Source: Pithys albifrons albifrons (lineage: Eukaryota > Chordata > Aves > Passeriformes > Thamnophilidae). Taken from it: DNA of 64,000 nt. A program made the position numbers and the translations under genes. Every line of letters begins with the position of its first letter. Position 1 is the stretch's first letter. The stretch covers positions 8,578,688 through 8,642,687 of the forward strand of contig NC_092497.1 in NCBI RefSeq assembly GCF_047495875.1, written 5' to 3'. Under the pieces are notes generated by a model that saw only the letters and a program-made list of their open reading frames with translations, had not been told where the DNA came from and made no database searches. Shown here in pieces: positions 25,401 to 40,400 of the stretch.

Positions 25401-28400
25401 TCTGATCAGGCTCCCTGGAGAAGGCATGCAGCAGTCCTGCAGCTCCAGAGCACTCCTGCCTTGCTAACCCCCTTTGCCTTGAGAAGAACAGAGCAAACAG
25501 GCTGGACAGGAGAGGAGTGGATCTCCTGGTTGCTGGTCTAAGGACACTGGAAAAGAAGCCATTCCCTGCCCCTCTCAACTCAATCAATATGCTAAGGCAT
25601 TTAAACCCTTTCTCATGTGGAAAGCTCAGTAAAGGACAATTTTTTTTTCTGCTCATAGAAGGGCACATTTCACAGCATCTGTGTGACAGATGTCTCCCTT
25701 CATTGCTATAAACCCACCAGGGCTGCACTGTCAGCCACGGCTACAGCTCTGTTGCTCAATCCTGTGGTTTGTGCTATTAAGAGAGAGCAAATGACTCTGA
25801 ATCAAAGCCAGTCTGTGCTGCATCCAACTGCCTTCTCATCCAAAATCTCTCAAGGATTCACTGCTGTCACCACACTCCTCTCTGGCTCCAACTTCTTGCA
25901 GCATTTGGATCATCCTCCAGGGCTCCCAGCTTGCAGGACAAGGAGGAGCAGCAAAAGCCAGGGAAGGAGAGAAATACTCCAGGGATGCAGAGGCTACCAA
26001 GCAAAGCCAAAGGTGACAAAAAGATCTTGTCTTTCGGGAACAACAATACACTAAGACACAAAGCCAGATGATTTCTGATGGATGGAGTAGCTTCTACTGA
26101 CAGCTTGGCATCACTGGCTTGCTGGTGATCCTGCAGTGCAAAACCAACTTTCTAGGCTTTTCAACCCAAGTGGATGTAGCCAAGTTATCTGACAGCACAT
26201 GCAGCATCACCTCTGATTCTTCCAGGAGAAGAAACACCTGTTGGTCTGGAAAAATAGATATTCATCAGCCCCTTCAGGTCTGTCTGCTACTGGCCTGGAT
26301 GCTGTGAATGATAAGTGAACTGGTACTGCAAAATACCTCCAATATCATGGCCACAAGGGAAGAAAGCAGTATCTAAGAGCCTTCAAGACAAGGAAAAGCC
26401 CCTCAGACAGGGATGCTGAGGGAGATTTCAGGCTCTCTACCCCATAACTCACTCTTCAGAGAACGCTGTGACCAGTTCCTGCTCTGTTCCCTCCTAAGCA
26501 CCCTCAGGTCACAGAAAAAGAGACACTAAGTGAATAAACACTGCTTCTAATAAGGCACCATGACCTTTGCTCATATCTGTGTTTCTTCACTGCGATGTGG
26601 ATTTAGGACCAGCTGTAATTTGCAATCTGATCAAACTCTATTCCAAACCTATTATTACCTGTATTAGAAAAAACTGGCAGTAAAACTTCAGACAGCTTGG
26701 ATGCCACTACTGACTGGACCAAGTAAGCCAAAACTGCCTAAAGGATAATGAAAGCTGCTTTCCAGGGAAGTCTCTTCTGTGCCTTTCAGCTCTAGAACCA
26801 TTTACTGACATCAGCTTGTCTAGAAGGATAAAAATGTCCTACAAACTGCAACACACCCCTGTGAGTGTCCTGATTGACTGCCTCAACTCACAGCCAGACC
26901 TGTGACAAGCAGTTAACACCCTTTCTGAAGAGCCTGCAGTCCCAACAGCCTCCAGCTCCCCTTCAAGCAAGCAGTCATTCATCTGCCAAGTTTCCATGAG
27001 GACTGCCTAAGCCCTGACCCCTTCAGAGACACAGAGGCTCCAGCCCCATGTACACAGGCATCACCAGCACCTTGGCAACTGCTGAAAGGCTCTGTTCAGC
27101 TCTAGAACCCGCTTCCAGCACTGTGTGGAGAAGGATTTCAGGCTTAAGAAACTCCATTTCCTACCCACATCTGCACCTCTTGGCTGAGGTTTCATGGCAG
27201 TGGGTCAAATCCTCATCATTTATGGAATAAAAGAGGGGAGCTGGTCTTGATATGACCCCTCAGATCCAGACACCAGGAAAGAAAGTGAACTAGCAAACAG
27301 TTCCAAATCTGCTTCCTGCTCCCTTTTAAAACTCTTGTGCAGGATGCTTCTCCTTCTTGCATATCCTGGACCCCAAGAAATCCCCCAGTGCTCTCTACAA
27401 CATGTCTGCAGGACCTCCAGGTCCATCTTCCTCCTCAAAGACAGGAGAGCACTGAGCATCTCCTCTTCTCCACATACTTCCAACTAAAGAAGCAGTGTCA
27501 CTTGCAGGGAAGTTGAGGGATAATTTTGAGATCTCTCTCAATTTCAAGAGGTTTTCCATGCATCCCTGTCTCTCATTTCCTCACTACCCAAGACTGTTCC
27601 AACCTGCTGTACGTGACAGGAGAACTGAGCTTGCACCTGGCAGCTCTGCTGAAGACACAGCAGATTCCCACGGGCAATGCAGCTGGCACAGAATTTGGGA
27701 GGTAACAGGGCTGTGTCCAGGATGAGGAAACCTTCAAAGATACTCTGGTAAGTTTTCTTTGCCCACTTCCTATGATACCTTGGTTAAGGTGAAAGCACAG
27801 CTTGAACTGAAAGGGCCCAGAACCTTTCAGCTTAAAACGCAGTTTCAGTTGAGGCACCATTTTCACAGTGGTGGCCAAACACAGGGACAGTGAGGTAGGA
27901 AATCTTCATCCCTGGAGACGGTCAGCATTCAGCTGGCCTGGGCTCAGTGCAGCCTGCTCTAATGTGAAAGCTGGCTTTACCCTGAGTGGGGAACAGGTCC
28001 AGAGACCTCCACAGCAGCTTTCCTGCCAAAGCCAGCCTATGATTCCTACGCTGACAGTTCTGACACTGCTCACAGCACTTCCGTGAGTAAGGGATGATGG
28101 CACTTGAAAGTCAAGACAGGTTTTGATCAGAGGTCATCCCAGCCACACCTCTCTGCACACTAACATTTCACTCAGCTACCACATCTGAAGGGCCAAAGTG
28201 GTAGATGCTGCACACCTGTAAAGCACTGGCTGTCCAGATCCTGCATGCAACACTGCTGTCATCAAGCAGCTTGAGTGTCTCCCTAAATTGCTGAGGCTTT
28301 GGCTTGGCCACGTGGTGGAAAAGAACACAGTCAATGACTTTGCCTACTGATGTTCTCCACATACCCACACTACCAACTTCCTCTGTCACCATGCATGTAG

Positions 28401-31400
28401 TCACACACAGAGAAACCATCCTGTGGCCAACACTGAGCCCCTGTGGCTCACACAACCACTGGCCCAACAGCAGGAAGGCTACTGGTACCATGTCATGGAT
28501 ACCTGCCGATTTCCCCAGAAAATGTGTGGCTACTGTCCATTGTGCACACCACTTGGTGCAAGAAGCCATAAAAAGTCAATTAACTGACCAGAGACAGATG
28601 GCTTAAAGCTATCTTTATGCTGAAATACAACATTCTTTGACAAAAGCTCCACGTGGTTTGTATCTGAGCTCACTCTCACATCAGCAGCATTCTTATTTTC
28701 ATGGAAAAGGTGATGCACCCCCCAGGTCTTTGGGTGAGGAAGCAATCAACACTCCATGCCAACTACCTAAAGATGTCACCAACTACACCCTGCAGTGGCA
28801 GGAAATCCGAATGCCAGTAGGCAGCTCCCCTCCCCCTGAGGCAGAACCACCTGTGCCTCCCCAGCTGGCCCTGCTTACTCTCAGCTCCTGGAGGTAGCAC
28901 TGGACAGGGTCATAATCCACCACAGGGAAGAGGATATTCATGGCACTGCTGTTCTTCACCACACCACGGGAGAAGGATTTCACTGGCCGGTCCACACTCT
29001 CCAGATGCCGAGGAATCTGGTTTGGATTCAGGTGGATTAGGACATCGTAGAAGTCCAAAGGAGGGCGGAAGACCATCTGCAGGGAGAAACAGTGCTACTT
29101 AATACAGGACACAGGTGAGCACAAGAGATGAGAGAGGTTTCCCAAGTCCTTGCCCACATTTTATTTTCTTCTCCTTAGAAAGCAGTAAACCAAAGGCAAA
29201 ACCTTTGCGAGATTAATGTTAGAAGTTTGCCACAGACCCCAGGAAGCCCACCTGAGTGCATGGCAGTGGGGTGGGCAGTTGAGAGAAGGATAGACACATG
29301 ATCTGAAACAGGTAACTGCATTCATAGAATCATAGAATCGATTGGGGTGGAAAAGACCTCCAAGATCATCAAGTCCAACCCTTGGTCCAACTCCAGTCCA
29401 TTTACCACATCACGGCACTCAGTGCCACATCCAGTCTCAGTTTAAAAACCTCCAGGGAAGGTGAATCCACCCCCTCTCTGGGCAGGCCACTCCAATGCCT
29501 GATTAGTCTCTCTGAAAAGAATTTTTTTCTGATATCCAACCTAAATTTCCCCTGGCAGCGCTTGAGCCCATGCCCCCTTGTCCTATTGCTGAGTGCCTGG
29601 GAGAAGAGACCAACCCCCACCTGGCCAGAACTTCCCTTCAGGTAGTTCTAGACAGTGCTGAGGTCACCTCTGAGCCTCCTCTTCTCCAGGCTAAACAACC
29701 CCAGCTCCCTCAGCCTCTCCCCACAGCACTTGTGCTCCAGTCCCTTCACCAGCCTTGCTGCTCTTCTCTGGACCCGCTCCAGCGCCTCAAGATCTTTCCT
29801 GAACTGAGGGGCCCAGAACTGAACACAATACTCAAGGTGTGGCACATGGCAGAGTCCCAGAACCTGAGGGGAGTCAAGAAGCCCGTGGGAGTCAAACAAC
29901 ATCCAGAGGACACAAGGAGCTGTGTAATAAAGGGATGGTCCCATCTGTCCAACAGGATTTGCCCCAGAGGGCAGCAGCATCTTCTACCAAGCAGACAAGA
30001 GGGTGAGAGCAAGCCCTGTTAATGAAGGGGAGCAATCCCAGATGCATAAATATTTGAACAGACAGGATCTAGCTGTGGATACAGCTGCATTAAAATGGAA
30101 AAAACTTAAAACTATGTGTACATTTTCGTGGAACAAATGATGCAGAGACATGAACAGAGGCACGGGACACTGCTCAACTTGGCACTGGAAGAGAACCCAC
30201 TGCTCAGAGCTGGTTTAAAGCCAGGCTGGGGAGAACACACATGAAGAACAGCAGTGACCAGCACTGAGCCCCAGGTCTAGTCCACACAGACCCTCTTTCC
30301 CACTCAAAAGATGAAGTCCATGGTTTACTGTATGTTCCCTGGGAGCAAAGGAACAGTTCGCAAACCCATGTCTGTATCTGCATGAGAGTGGGGACATCCC
30401 CATGTGACCCAAATGCAAAGACAAAAAGCCAGCTTGGAGCACTCTCTAAAGTACATGGGTAGAGGAAACAATGCCAAAACTGGACAGGCTTTTCCCTCCT
30501 CCCTGCCCCAACCTTTGCTTACAAATAGATTCCCAGCCCTGGAAACAACATGTCATGTTTATCCCTAAGGAACATTGCAGGCCTGGGAGGATGCCTGCAT
30601 GGAACAGAGGGATAGCCTGGAAATTGGAAAAGTTTCGACTGTAATGTCCAAGAGGAAGGAAGACTGAAGGAGGCTCAAGGAGGCCAACTCAAGGTGCTGG
30701 GAGGCTGCTATGGACAGGTGACAGCTCGTTTCAGAAGCTCACCATCCCCAGCTCACAGTGCACCTCCTGAATTTCAGTCTTGGGTCAGCACTGTGGCTGC
30801 AGCACACTGGACACGTCTCATTCCTTCACAGCCCTGTGACACACACTGCTACTGCCTGAAGTAGTGTTACTGCCTATGATACTCTCAGTGAAAAATGCAG
30901 CAGAATTGAAAGCAACATCAGTAAATTTTATACTGCATAGGCACAAGAAAATCCACTATATATGCTGGTTTTTGATTTGTTTCTTTTGGTTTTTTCCTAA
31001 TGTGAATCTATCATATTTAACCACCATTTGGCTTTTTTAGTCCTTAGAGCTTTTCAATTGCTTGGGTCACTACTTGGTACACCAACAAGCAACCCTTCAA
31101 ACCACATGTATATTTCCATTCAAAGGGCAAATAAATACATCTACATCTCTCAGGTCCATTTCAGTGATGGATGTTTTAACTTACTTAGAAAATAAAATCA
31201 CTGAAAAACTGAGGAGGGTTAAACTACATACGGCCTTACTCCTCCACTCAAACCAAAATCTCATCCTAAAGTGCCTCTCAGTGTCCTGCCAAAACCTCTG
31301 AAACCCTGAGCTTTGTAGACTCAAGCACATAAGCCAGACTTGCACAGCTACACCAAAATACAGTCTCCCAGAGCAACCATTTGATTCAGCCATGAACACA

Positions 31401-34400
31401 GGACTGGTTTGGCACAGGACCATCGTGGGTTTGCTCACGGCCCAAAAAAACAAAATATATTTGTCCTCATCACCCCAAGTTCCTATGCAGAGCTGGGTCC
31501 CACAGAAGCAGGGTGGCACAGGTGGGCACCAGCCTCCATCTTCCCATCCTGGTGGCTTTTCATCCAAGGGCAACCAAGTGGCCACAGCCTGAATCCTCCT
31601 AACACATCCCAGTGATCACCACCAAAGACCAGTACACTTTGCCAGAGCTTACACACATTTGTGCTGGTGCCCCAGGGTTACCTTCACATCCTGGCTGTTA
31701 AGTGGGTCCATGAGTTGCTCCTCCAGGGCATGGAGAGACTCCGAGGCAAGCACGACAAGGCGGTGCAGGATCTGGAGAGGGAAGAAAGCCAGAGGGTGAA
31801 ACTCTGCAGTCCTGGAAGTCACAGAGACTCTGCTCACTCATAGGGCTGCCAAAGCTGGCTCCAGCACCGGGAGCAGGGAACTGCCCCAGGCCAGCAGCTA
31901 CCATGGGGCTGGACAAAGGGCCTGGCTCACCTGTGCCAAGGGTCGCTCCTGCGTCCACATGGAGCTCCACTGGTCCTTGGGGGTGGCGATGAACATGACA
32001 GGGAGGCGAGACCGAGCAGCCACAAACTTGTTCTTGATCTCTGTGCAGTCAGTGTCTGGAGAGGGCAGGCAGACAGGTGAGATGCTCTGTCCCATCCACA
32101 GCCCTCTGGACTCCTTGTCCATCTGTTGCAGCCCAGGAAAGGGCAGTGCAACAGGCTTTATCCTCTCCCATCCTCTGAACCCACTGTCCCTTTGCAACCA
32201 GAGCTCCTTCACCTCAGGCTTGCTCCACACTCATGCTTCCCTGTGGCATCTGCCTGTGGGAAGTTCTGGAGCCAGGAGGCAGGGCTAGATGGACCTTCGT
32301 TCTAAACCCACTCTGGTGTGCCCAGACAGAGCAGGTACTGGCACCAACACAGGCTGGCAACTCACATTTTAAGCCAATGACAGTTTGTACTCAGTGTTCC
32401 ATCTTTTGTCTTTTATTTCACCCCAAGTAGGGAAAAAACAGCTCTTTAGTTCATTAAAAAAGCTGGAGAGCACCTTGGAAAGTATCAGTTTCCAAAACCC
32501 AATTCTCTCCCAAGCAGCTCTACCCTTTTTTATAAATCAGCTTTAAAAGCTGGGTGTAGCCATCTCCCCCACCCCATGACTATGCAAAGCCAAGACAATC
32601 CCAAGGTCTCCTCTGGCTCCTGGGGAAAGATGGAATGTATCTGAAAGATGACCAACAGACAAAACACAAGAGGGCAGGAACAGGGGGCTTCAAAGACACC
32701 ACATCCAATACCACCCAGGTTTGCCACAAAGTTCAACAAGACCAGAAGCAACAAAGCATCATCACTGAGATCCACCTGTTCAAACGCAGGCAGGGGAAAA
32801 AAAACCCACACCAAAACCAAACTCACGCTGTAGCAAAGTGAAGCATGAGAGGACAGGAGTAAGAGTGGAAAATGTCCTTGTCCCCAGCAAAGCTGTGATG
32901 TCTCCCTGTATCCAAGATCCCTGGAGCCAGGCACTGAACAAGAAGGGCTCAAGCCCCTCATGCTGCAGCTCTCCTACCTGCAGTCTGCTCACCTGTGAGG
33001 CCAGTGTTTAGGTTGACAATCAGAGGGTTGTTTTTCCAGTCAAAGGTTGCCAGCAAGTTGAGGAAGCGCAGGAACCCTACCTGGGGAGAGCTGCAGGCAG
33101 GACAAAACAGTTCAACACTGGCATTTGCTCTCCTGGCAGCAAGAAGGGCTGCACTTGGGGGTGACTGATTGAATGCCAAGCCCACATGCAGCCTAAGAAG
33201 GGATGTCTGTGGTCGGAGAGCAAAGTCCAGATCAAGTTTGAGACACTTCCCCTTCTCCAAATCCCCAAGGAAAGTCTTTCCCCCTTGTTCCTCTCTCCCT
33301 CCAAAGAAAGAAACAGGCAGGAAGTAAAACACTGCCTCCTGGTTGACCCATCTCTTGATGCCCTCCCCACCCAGACTCCTGGGTCTGGAGCAAGAAGGAG
33401 ATGGAGAAAGGGTTGCTCCCCTGGAAAGGGCTGCACCTCTGGTGCAGGTCTGAACACCAGCCAAGTTCTCACTGTGCCCTTCCCCTACAATACAACATGT
33501 GCACAAGCCAGACAGCTGGGAAGATAGGGCTCCTGCTATTTTGGGAGACAGGAAAGCATTCTAGGCATCAGACTGTTAATCCTGCTACTTTGGGAAAGGA
33601 AACTGGACCCTGAGTACAGGGCATAATAACCTTTTGACTCTGTACAGAACAAAAACATTTCCTTTAACTTCACCTCATTTCCTCTGGGCCCCCCAACATC
33701 TATCTGCCAGGGGCCAGCAAGGCTGCCAGGCTCTGTGGGGTTATTTACCAACACACTGCTCCATTCAGCTTTCAGTGGCTAACCCCTCGTCCTTCCCTTG
33801 GAAGTCTTCTCCAGGAGGAAGGGAGGCTGGAGCCACCAGCACTGCCATTACATCCTTCCTGGAGAACCAGGGAGCCCTGGCATGTAGGTAGCCACAACTC
33901 AGCCCCCACCTTGCTTCTCCTGGCCATCACCCCCAGAACAAGGGGCCTCACCAGTCCTCCAGAAGGCACAAGACACTCTGCAGCTGTGCCACCAGCACCA
34001 AGAGGATACAAGAACATCCACTGTCATCCTTATCTGCTTCCCCCTTTCTCTGCAGTGCACAGGGCAGGGAAAGGCACAGCCTCGCAGTGCCAAGCATCTC
34101 CATCTCCCCTGGCTACCAGTCCCAATAGGGTTTGAAACAGCGTTTTGACAGCACAGGGGCTTCATGCTCCCTGCTGTGAATCCTCTCAACACCTCCTGCC
34201 CCAGTAGCATCCCATCCTTCTTCTATCCCAGGTAAGGAAAAAGGCACTAAATCCCCATTGGGCCAGCCTGGGCTCCTCAGACTCACCTGGGTGGTGTGAA
34301 AGGGGCTGGGTGGAGGAAGAGAAATGCCACAAGAAGGTCCACACACTCCTCAGAGATGCTGTCACTCAGGAGCTGTGCACAGACCCAGCGCTTGGCCAGT

Positions 34401-37400
34401 CGGGAGGTGCTGCCATAGACAGGATGCTGCTGCTGCAGCCTGCGAGGAGGGAGACACACCACTGCTCAAACCACGCATCCCAGGACCCAAACTGCCCTTG
34501 GGTATTTGGCAACAAAGAAGAAAGGGGCAAAAATACACCAGGAACACTTACACAGCATGACAAGCACAGGGTACTTTCTCTCGGTATTGAGTGGAACACA
34601 GGGAAAATGCTGCCTCATGCTCCTCTCTAACCATGCTCGTCTTTGTTACTTGTCTCCCCACACCAGTGACTTCAGGGTGAAAACTGGTGCCACCCACACC
34701 CACATTCATCCCTTCATCCTTCTGAAGAGCCTCCCACGAGATGGCCTGAAGGGTCACTTGCCACCATAAGTTCCTCTGCCCTCCATCACCCTCCAACATC
34801 CAATGGCACCTCCATGGCGCCACATCCCACATCCTGACCCCTCAGGCACCTTCTGCCTCACATACCCATGAAGAGAGCTGGTTAGATAGGGCAGATGCAA
34901 CGTCTCCAGTTCCAGCTGCCGAGATTCCTCTGTGTCCTGGTACTTCAGCATCCCTTCCGGGGTGACCACTTCCTTCAAGATGAGGGGCTCCCGGTGGTAG
35001 GCCACTTGGAGACGGAAAACATAGCCATCCTGAGATGGGAGCACAAGAAGTCAGGCTTGGTGAGGACATAAGCAGGCTGCTCTGTGTTACACTGCCCTTC
35101 AGGGATGCAACAGCAGCGTCCTGACAACAGCGCAGACTCTCCACACTCTCTCCTAGGCCCACCATGCAAATTCTGGTTTTGTCCAGTGGGACCACTCCAA
35201 CAGCTCCCCCCCCCCACTTGCTTCCTCAGTAACATCAGGTCTGGGGAAGGTCCCAGTTGCCCTCCTACCTTGTACACATCAGTGTGGGTGACTGAAGGTC
35301 TGCAAACCAGCTGGTGCTGCTGCCGGAGGAGCTCAGCCAGCTGGAGGTGGAAAGCTGCCTTGATACGCTTAATGGCTTCTTTGTCCTGTGGCCACTGGCC
35401 ACTGCCTTCCATGTGGCAGATGACTGGGGGCAAAGGGATAACAGGAGGTCAGTGAGTCCTACACAGAAATCATGTGTTGGATAGAGGTGTCTGGATAGGG
35501 ACTACAGCAGGAGAGCAGGAGCCAGGGCTTTGCTCCTGCCTGCAGCACTCCACCTCAGCAACAACAGAGCCAGCTTGACTCCACTTCCCTCCACCATATC
35601 ATCTCTCACTCGCATCTCTCCCCACTTACTCTTCAAAGGGGTTATGTAGGCTGGGCAGGGCTTCTCCTCCAAAGGAAGCAGCAAATGCTTGGCTCTGATT
35701 AGCTTATGGAAGGAATAAATCGGCTTCATGGGAATGGGAGGAAATACCTGAGAGAGAACAGCCACCCAGCAAATGAGAATGGGGAGCAGACACCTTAGGG
35801 CAATGTACATCCCCTCATCCAAACCTCCCACCCCAGCAAAGCCCTCCAGCACAGAGGGTTTAGTCAGTTTTTGCACAGCTAACCCAAAGGACAGAACTGC
35901 AAAGAAGATGCACTACGTCGCTACAAGGGCCACAAAACCAGCAAGTGACTAAGTCTCTTGGTCCTCTGCCACCCCAGGGCACACCCCCAGCTCCCTGCAG
36001 ACCCCCTTGCATGGCCACAACCTGGGACACTCACATCTGTGTAGCGGAGGGCTGGATGGACACCTTGCACAGCCGTCACTGTCAGCGGCAGCTCCTTCAG
36101 GTTCCAGAGCTTGCGGCTCAGGTCATCGTAGGAGCAGACCACACTGACCATGGCCTCCTCGCCCATTCCTGATGCCTGCAGACACACAGGGAGCCTTTCC
36201 ATCTACGTCTCTCACTCCTGCACACCCACTCATCCTCATGGGCTGGCACTGCAGCCAAGCTCTGAGGAGCCAGCACTGCCATCCCAGGGGGCAGCTTCTG
36301 TTAAGAGCACTCAGCAAAATGGGGAGGTAAGAGAGAGAGGGAAGACAAGGACAAGGCTGTCTGTGGCTCCCCAGCAGCCACAGGCATCCCAGAGGCTGCA
36401 TTTCCAGTGGCAACAAAAATTATTTCTTTTGCAAGACACTAGAGCAGCACCAAGAGCTGTACTGCCACCATCCACTCTAGGAAAAGAAAAGCCAAGAATG
36501 ATCTGGGAATAAAGAGGTTAAACACTGGCAAGGTGAGACCTCTGCTACTGCCTCCCCACCAGCTACCACAATGCCAACAGAGGCAGCACTTAACAGAAAA
36601 ACTGCACTGACTATCTCCTTAGCCAAGGCAAAGCTCTCAAGTATGGCAAAAGCAAAGGCAGAAAATATCCAAGGCATCACAAGAGCCTGGCAGGGCAGAT
36701 GAGAAGCACTGAAAGGAAAATTGCTGCTTCCATCTCTCTAAAGCACAGCAGGGCAGCCTGCACCCGGAGGAGACAGCAGTGACACCAAAGTGCTCAGCTC
36801 AGATGCAGACTGGGCTTTCCGGCAGAGCAGCAGCACCCTCTGCAGGGTGTGCCCCGAACAACAAATCCCATTCTGCCTGCCTAGGGCCAGCTGCATCCTT
36901 CATTTCCTGCGACAAGGCACACATGGATCCTCCTATCCTCCTGCTTCATGGCATAACAGGCTGTAAAAACCAGCACCTCATACCAAATCTGACACGCAAC
37001 TCTGCACAGACCACAACTGGTCCCCTGGCACAGAATCTTTACATCAAATTAGATCCCCTCTTGAAAGGGGGAAATGAAACAATCTCCTTCTCCATCCAAC
37101 AACCATGTAAAGAGCTTGTTTTATAACAGACCAACTAAGTTGTGTCAAAGTGCTTATGGCTTATCTCCAGGCTTTAATTTCACAACCTGGAAAGCAGAAA
37201 TTGGGAAGGGGACCATTTCCCAGACTCCAAAATGCATCTTTTCTGTCTGAAAGTTTGTTTCAGCTGCACATTTCATCTGCAGCATGATCTACCACTTTGC
37301 ACCATGACAGGAAGGATTCTTTTCCTGGGTTTCCCAGCTGGACCAAAGGGATGAAGGCACAGAATTGTCTAGCCCATGTCCTGAAGGACACAGGACCTTA

Positions 37401-40400
37401 AACGTGTAGCTAGAAGAGCACTGTGGGGCACTGATACATCCTCAGACATGTAGACAGAGGGCAAACAAGCAGAGGGAGTAGGACAGTGGGAAACCTGCAG
37501 GGCAAAATGAGGTGTGGGAGATGCCAAAGCAGAATGATTTCAGCAGCTGTATCCTGGCTGCCAAAGACTTGGCAGATTCAAGGAGAGCACCATGGTTCTG
37601 ACCAAAGTGGCCACAGGCACTAATTTTCCTTTTCCTCGCTACATTCTCTTGGGAACTACTCAGCCCTTCCCTTACTGTCCTTTCTGGAGAAACCCACAGC
37701 CCCACTGGAGGAGCAATTGTACCTCTTGCCCAGTCCTGATCACAGATTCAAGCAGGGCTCCTGTGTAGCAGATGGAGGATTCGGGAATATCTGCATGGCT
37801 GTGTGGAAGAAGACATGAAAAGCATTAAGAGCTATGACATGCCAACCTATTCATCCTGACACTGTACACTGCACAGGCTTGGGTCAGTTCAAGGATGAGA
37901 AATGCCTCCATAAAGGAAGGTCCTGGTGAGAAACCCAATCTGTGCACTCCTGCCATGCCCAAGTTATCCACCCAAGTAGCCCACCAACTTGAGCAGCTTC
38001 ACAAGATTCAAAGCTGAAGTCACCAAAGGGTAGCCTTTCCTCACAAGACCCATCCTCAAGTCAGGATAAAGAGGCACAGGCAACTCCTTCATTCTCTGCA
38101 AGTGTGTCTCATTTTTGGCTAATGGTACAAACTACAGAGAGGATTTCCACTGCCATAGGAAGACCAATCCTTGTAAACCACTACAAGGTCTCGGAGGATT
38201 TCATGAAACATCCTGCAAGGTCCAGACAGCTTCTCTTCCAGCTCTGACCATGAGTGTCCATCAACCCATCTGCCTGTGAGGGCCGGACCATGCTGTCTCC
38301 TGGCCTTCAGCATGACCTCCAGCAGAAGCTACATCACCATGCGCTTGCCCACCCCACCACCTGCTCTGAGGAAGCAGCTCACAGCATCAGCACAACTGAA
38401 ATGACTTTCAGAATTCACAAAGTCAAAATTACCCACAACATCCCCCAAAGCACGAAGCTGATAATGGGGTTACCAGAGACATGACATAAGCCAGCAGAAC
38501 AGCAGGGACCCCCAGAGAGCTACAGGCCCCCCAGCCTCAGCTGCTGCTCAATGCAACTTACAGCTTCAGTAGGTGCCTGATGATCTGCTCGGGGATGAGG
38601 CGTTTCTGGCAGGCAGTGCTGGCCTCCCACACCACAGCCTCGCAGATACTGCCATCCTGGAACCGCCGCAGCTCTGACTTCTCTCCCCAGAACGTTCGGA
38701 ACTCCAGGGCCTGTGGGAGGACATTGACCAAGCCAGGAGAGGGACACAGGTCACTTCTGGCGCTGGACAAAACACCCCCATAATCACCACCCAGCCCTGC
38801 AGCCACCTGCAACCACAGCACAGCACCAGCTCTGCTCCACCCCACTTGGCATGAGCTGGACTCCCCTCACCTTGGGGTGATCGGCCTGTGGTCCCTTCTC
38901 CAGCGTGCTGGCAGCAAACTCAGGAACAAACAGGAGCCCAAATGTCAGGGACCCAACATCCTTGTGTTTTGGGGGCTCGGCATCAATTGGCCACTGTGGG
39001 AAAACAGGGAACATGAAGCATAAGGAGAGATGAAGTTGCTGGACCAGCAGCTGCTGGGACTTTGTGTTGTTAGATGAAACTCCAGCTACATGTTCCCAGG
39101 TGCCTGGACAAGCACAGACAGGGAAAGCCTATTACAGGTCTCCCCAATATAAAAAAAAGTTGTCTTCACCCTGTCCTATTACTGGGCCAGGAATTTTGCC
39201 CAGATTAAGCCACTCAGCTGCAGCCCATACCCTGGGGCTGTATTCCCTACTAAGGATACAAGCCTGTCTCCTTCCCCAGTGAGCAAGGAACCCCTCCCAT
39301 GTGTTGCAAAGGATACAGTGTCACTGCCAAGCTGCATTACCTCGGGGATCTGGGGCAAGGAGTGAGCCACAAGCTGTGCTCTGCTGGACAGACCACGTGC
39401 CAGCAGGGAGACAACGAAGGGCAGGGCTGCAGCCACGTAGTTCCCACCCCGATCCATCAGCTCATTCAGCAGCTGCATCTTCTTGCAGGTACCCTGCAGC
39501 TTGGACACATGCTTCAAGCTACAGAGAAGAGGAGAAGCTGCTCATGTACCTCTGCCACCACATCCCATACAAGAGACAGGTAACAAGTCTGAGTATGAAC
39601 AAAATGGGGAGCTGAGGGTCACAGCCACAAGAATGCCCTTTAGCATCTCAGGATGCACCACAGGAGATGCTGGTCATTGGGACAGTCAACATTCCCAAAG
39701 GCTAAAGGACTGTCCCCCTCTTCCTGAGAGGCTGTTCTATACATTAAAAGCAGGAACAGTCAAGAGCAAGAGGCATCAGTGTCTACCTCAGAGCTCAGCA
39801 GGGCCACCTCCCACCAGGTAGGTTCAAACCTACCCCAGCCCAGAGCCAAAGCACTCCACTCCTCTCTGAACAGGCTTCCTCAGCACAGAGAGACTCACTG
39901 GAAGATGTGGTCGAAGGTTCTGAGCATGGGCTTTGGGGTCATGAGCAGCGCCTGAAAGCCATCCACCATGCGGTCATCCAACATTTCCATAGAGTGCTTG
40001 GCTTCAAACTGCACCTAAGCAACGAGACAGGACAGTGCAAGAGCATGAATGGGAAGGGAGATGCAAAGCAAATCCCTCCCACAGTGGTCACCGATCCTCC
40101 CCCAACAACCATGGCCATCCCAGTTCCAGGGTCACCAGCACACCCCGATCCCAGACAGACTCTGTCCTCAGCATGAAGCCAAGTCACCAACACTCTCACT
40201 GTGGGCCACGAAGTCCCTTCTTAATGTCCCTGACATCACGGTGGTTTTTTTCTCCTACAAAAAATTACGTCTGCTAAACATCTGCTTGGCTTCACCCAAA
40301 AGTGTCTACAAGAGGAAACAACTTTCCTCCATCATTCAAGGACAACACATAAGACAGCACTACACCCACATCTTAAAATTCACTTCCAAGCTTCAGAGCC

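Noticed and set aside
29648..29980. 110-codon frame that could look like a host gene
   Set aside because: Its core ([12 protein letters not shown] and [10 protein letters not shown]) is the end of CR1 ORF2, so it belongs to the CR1 insertion.
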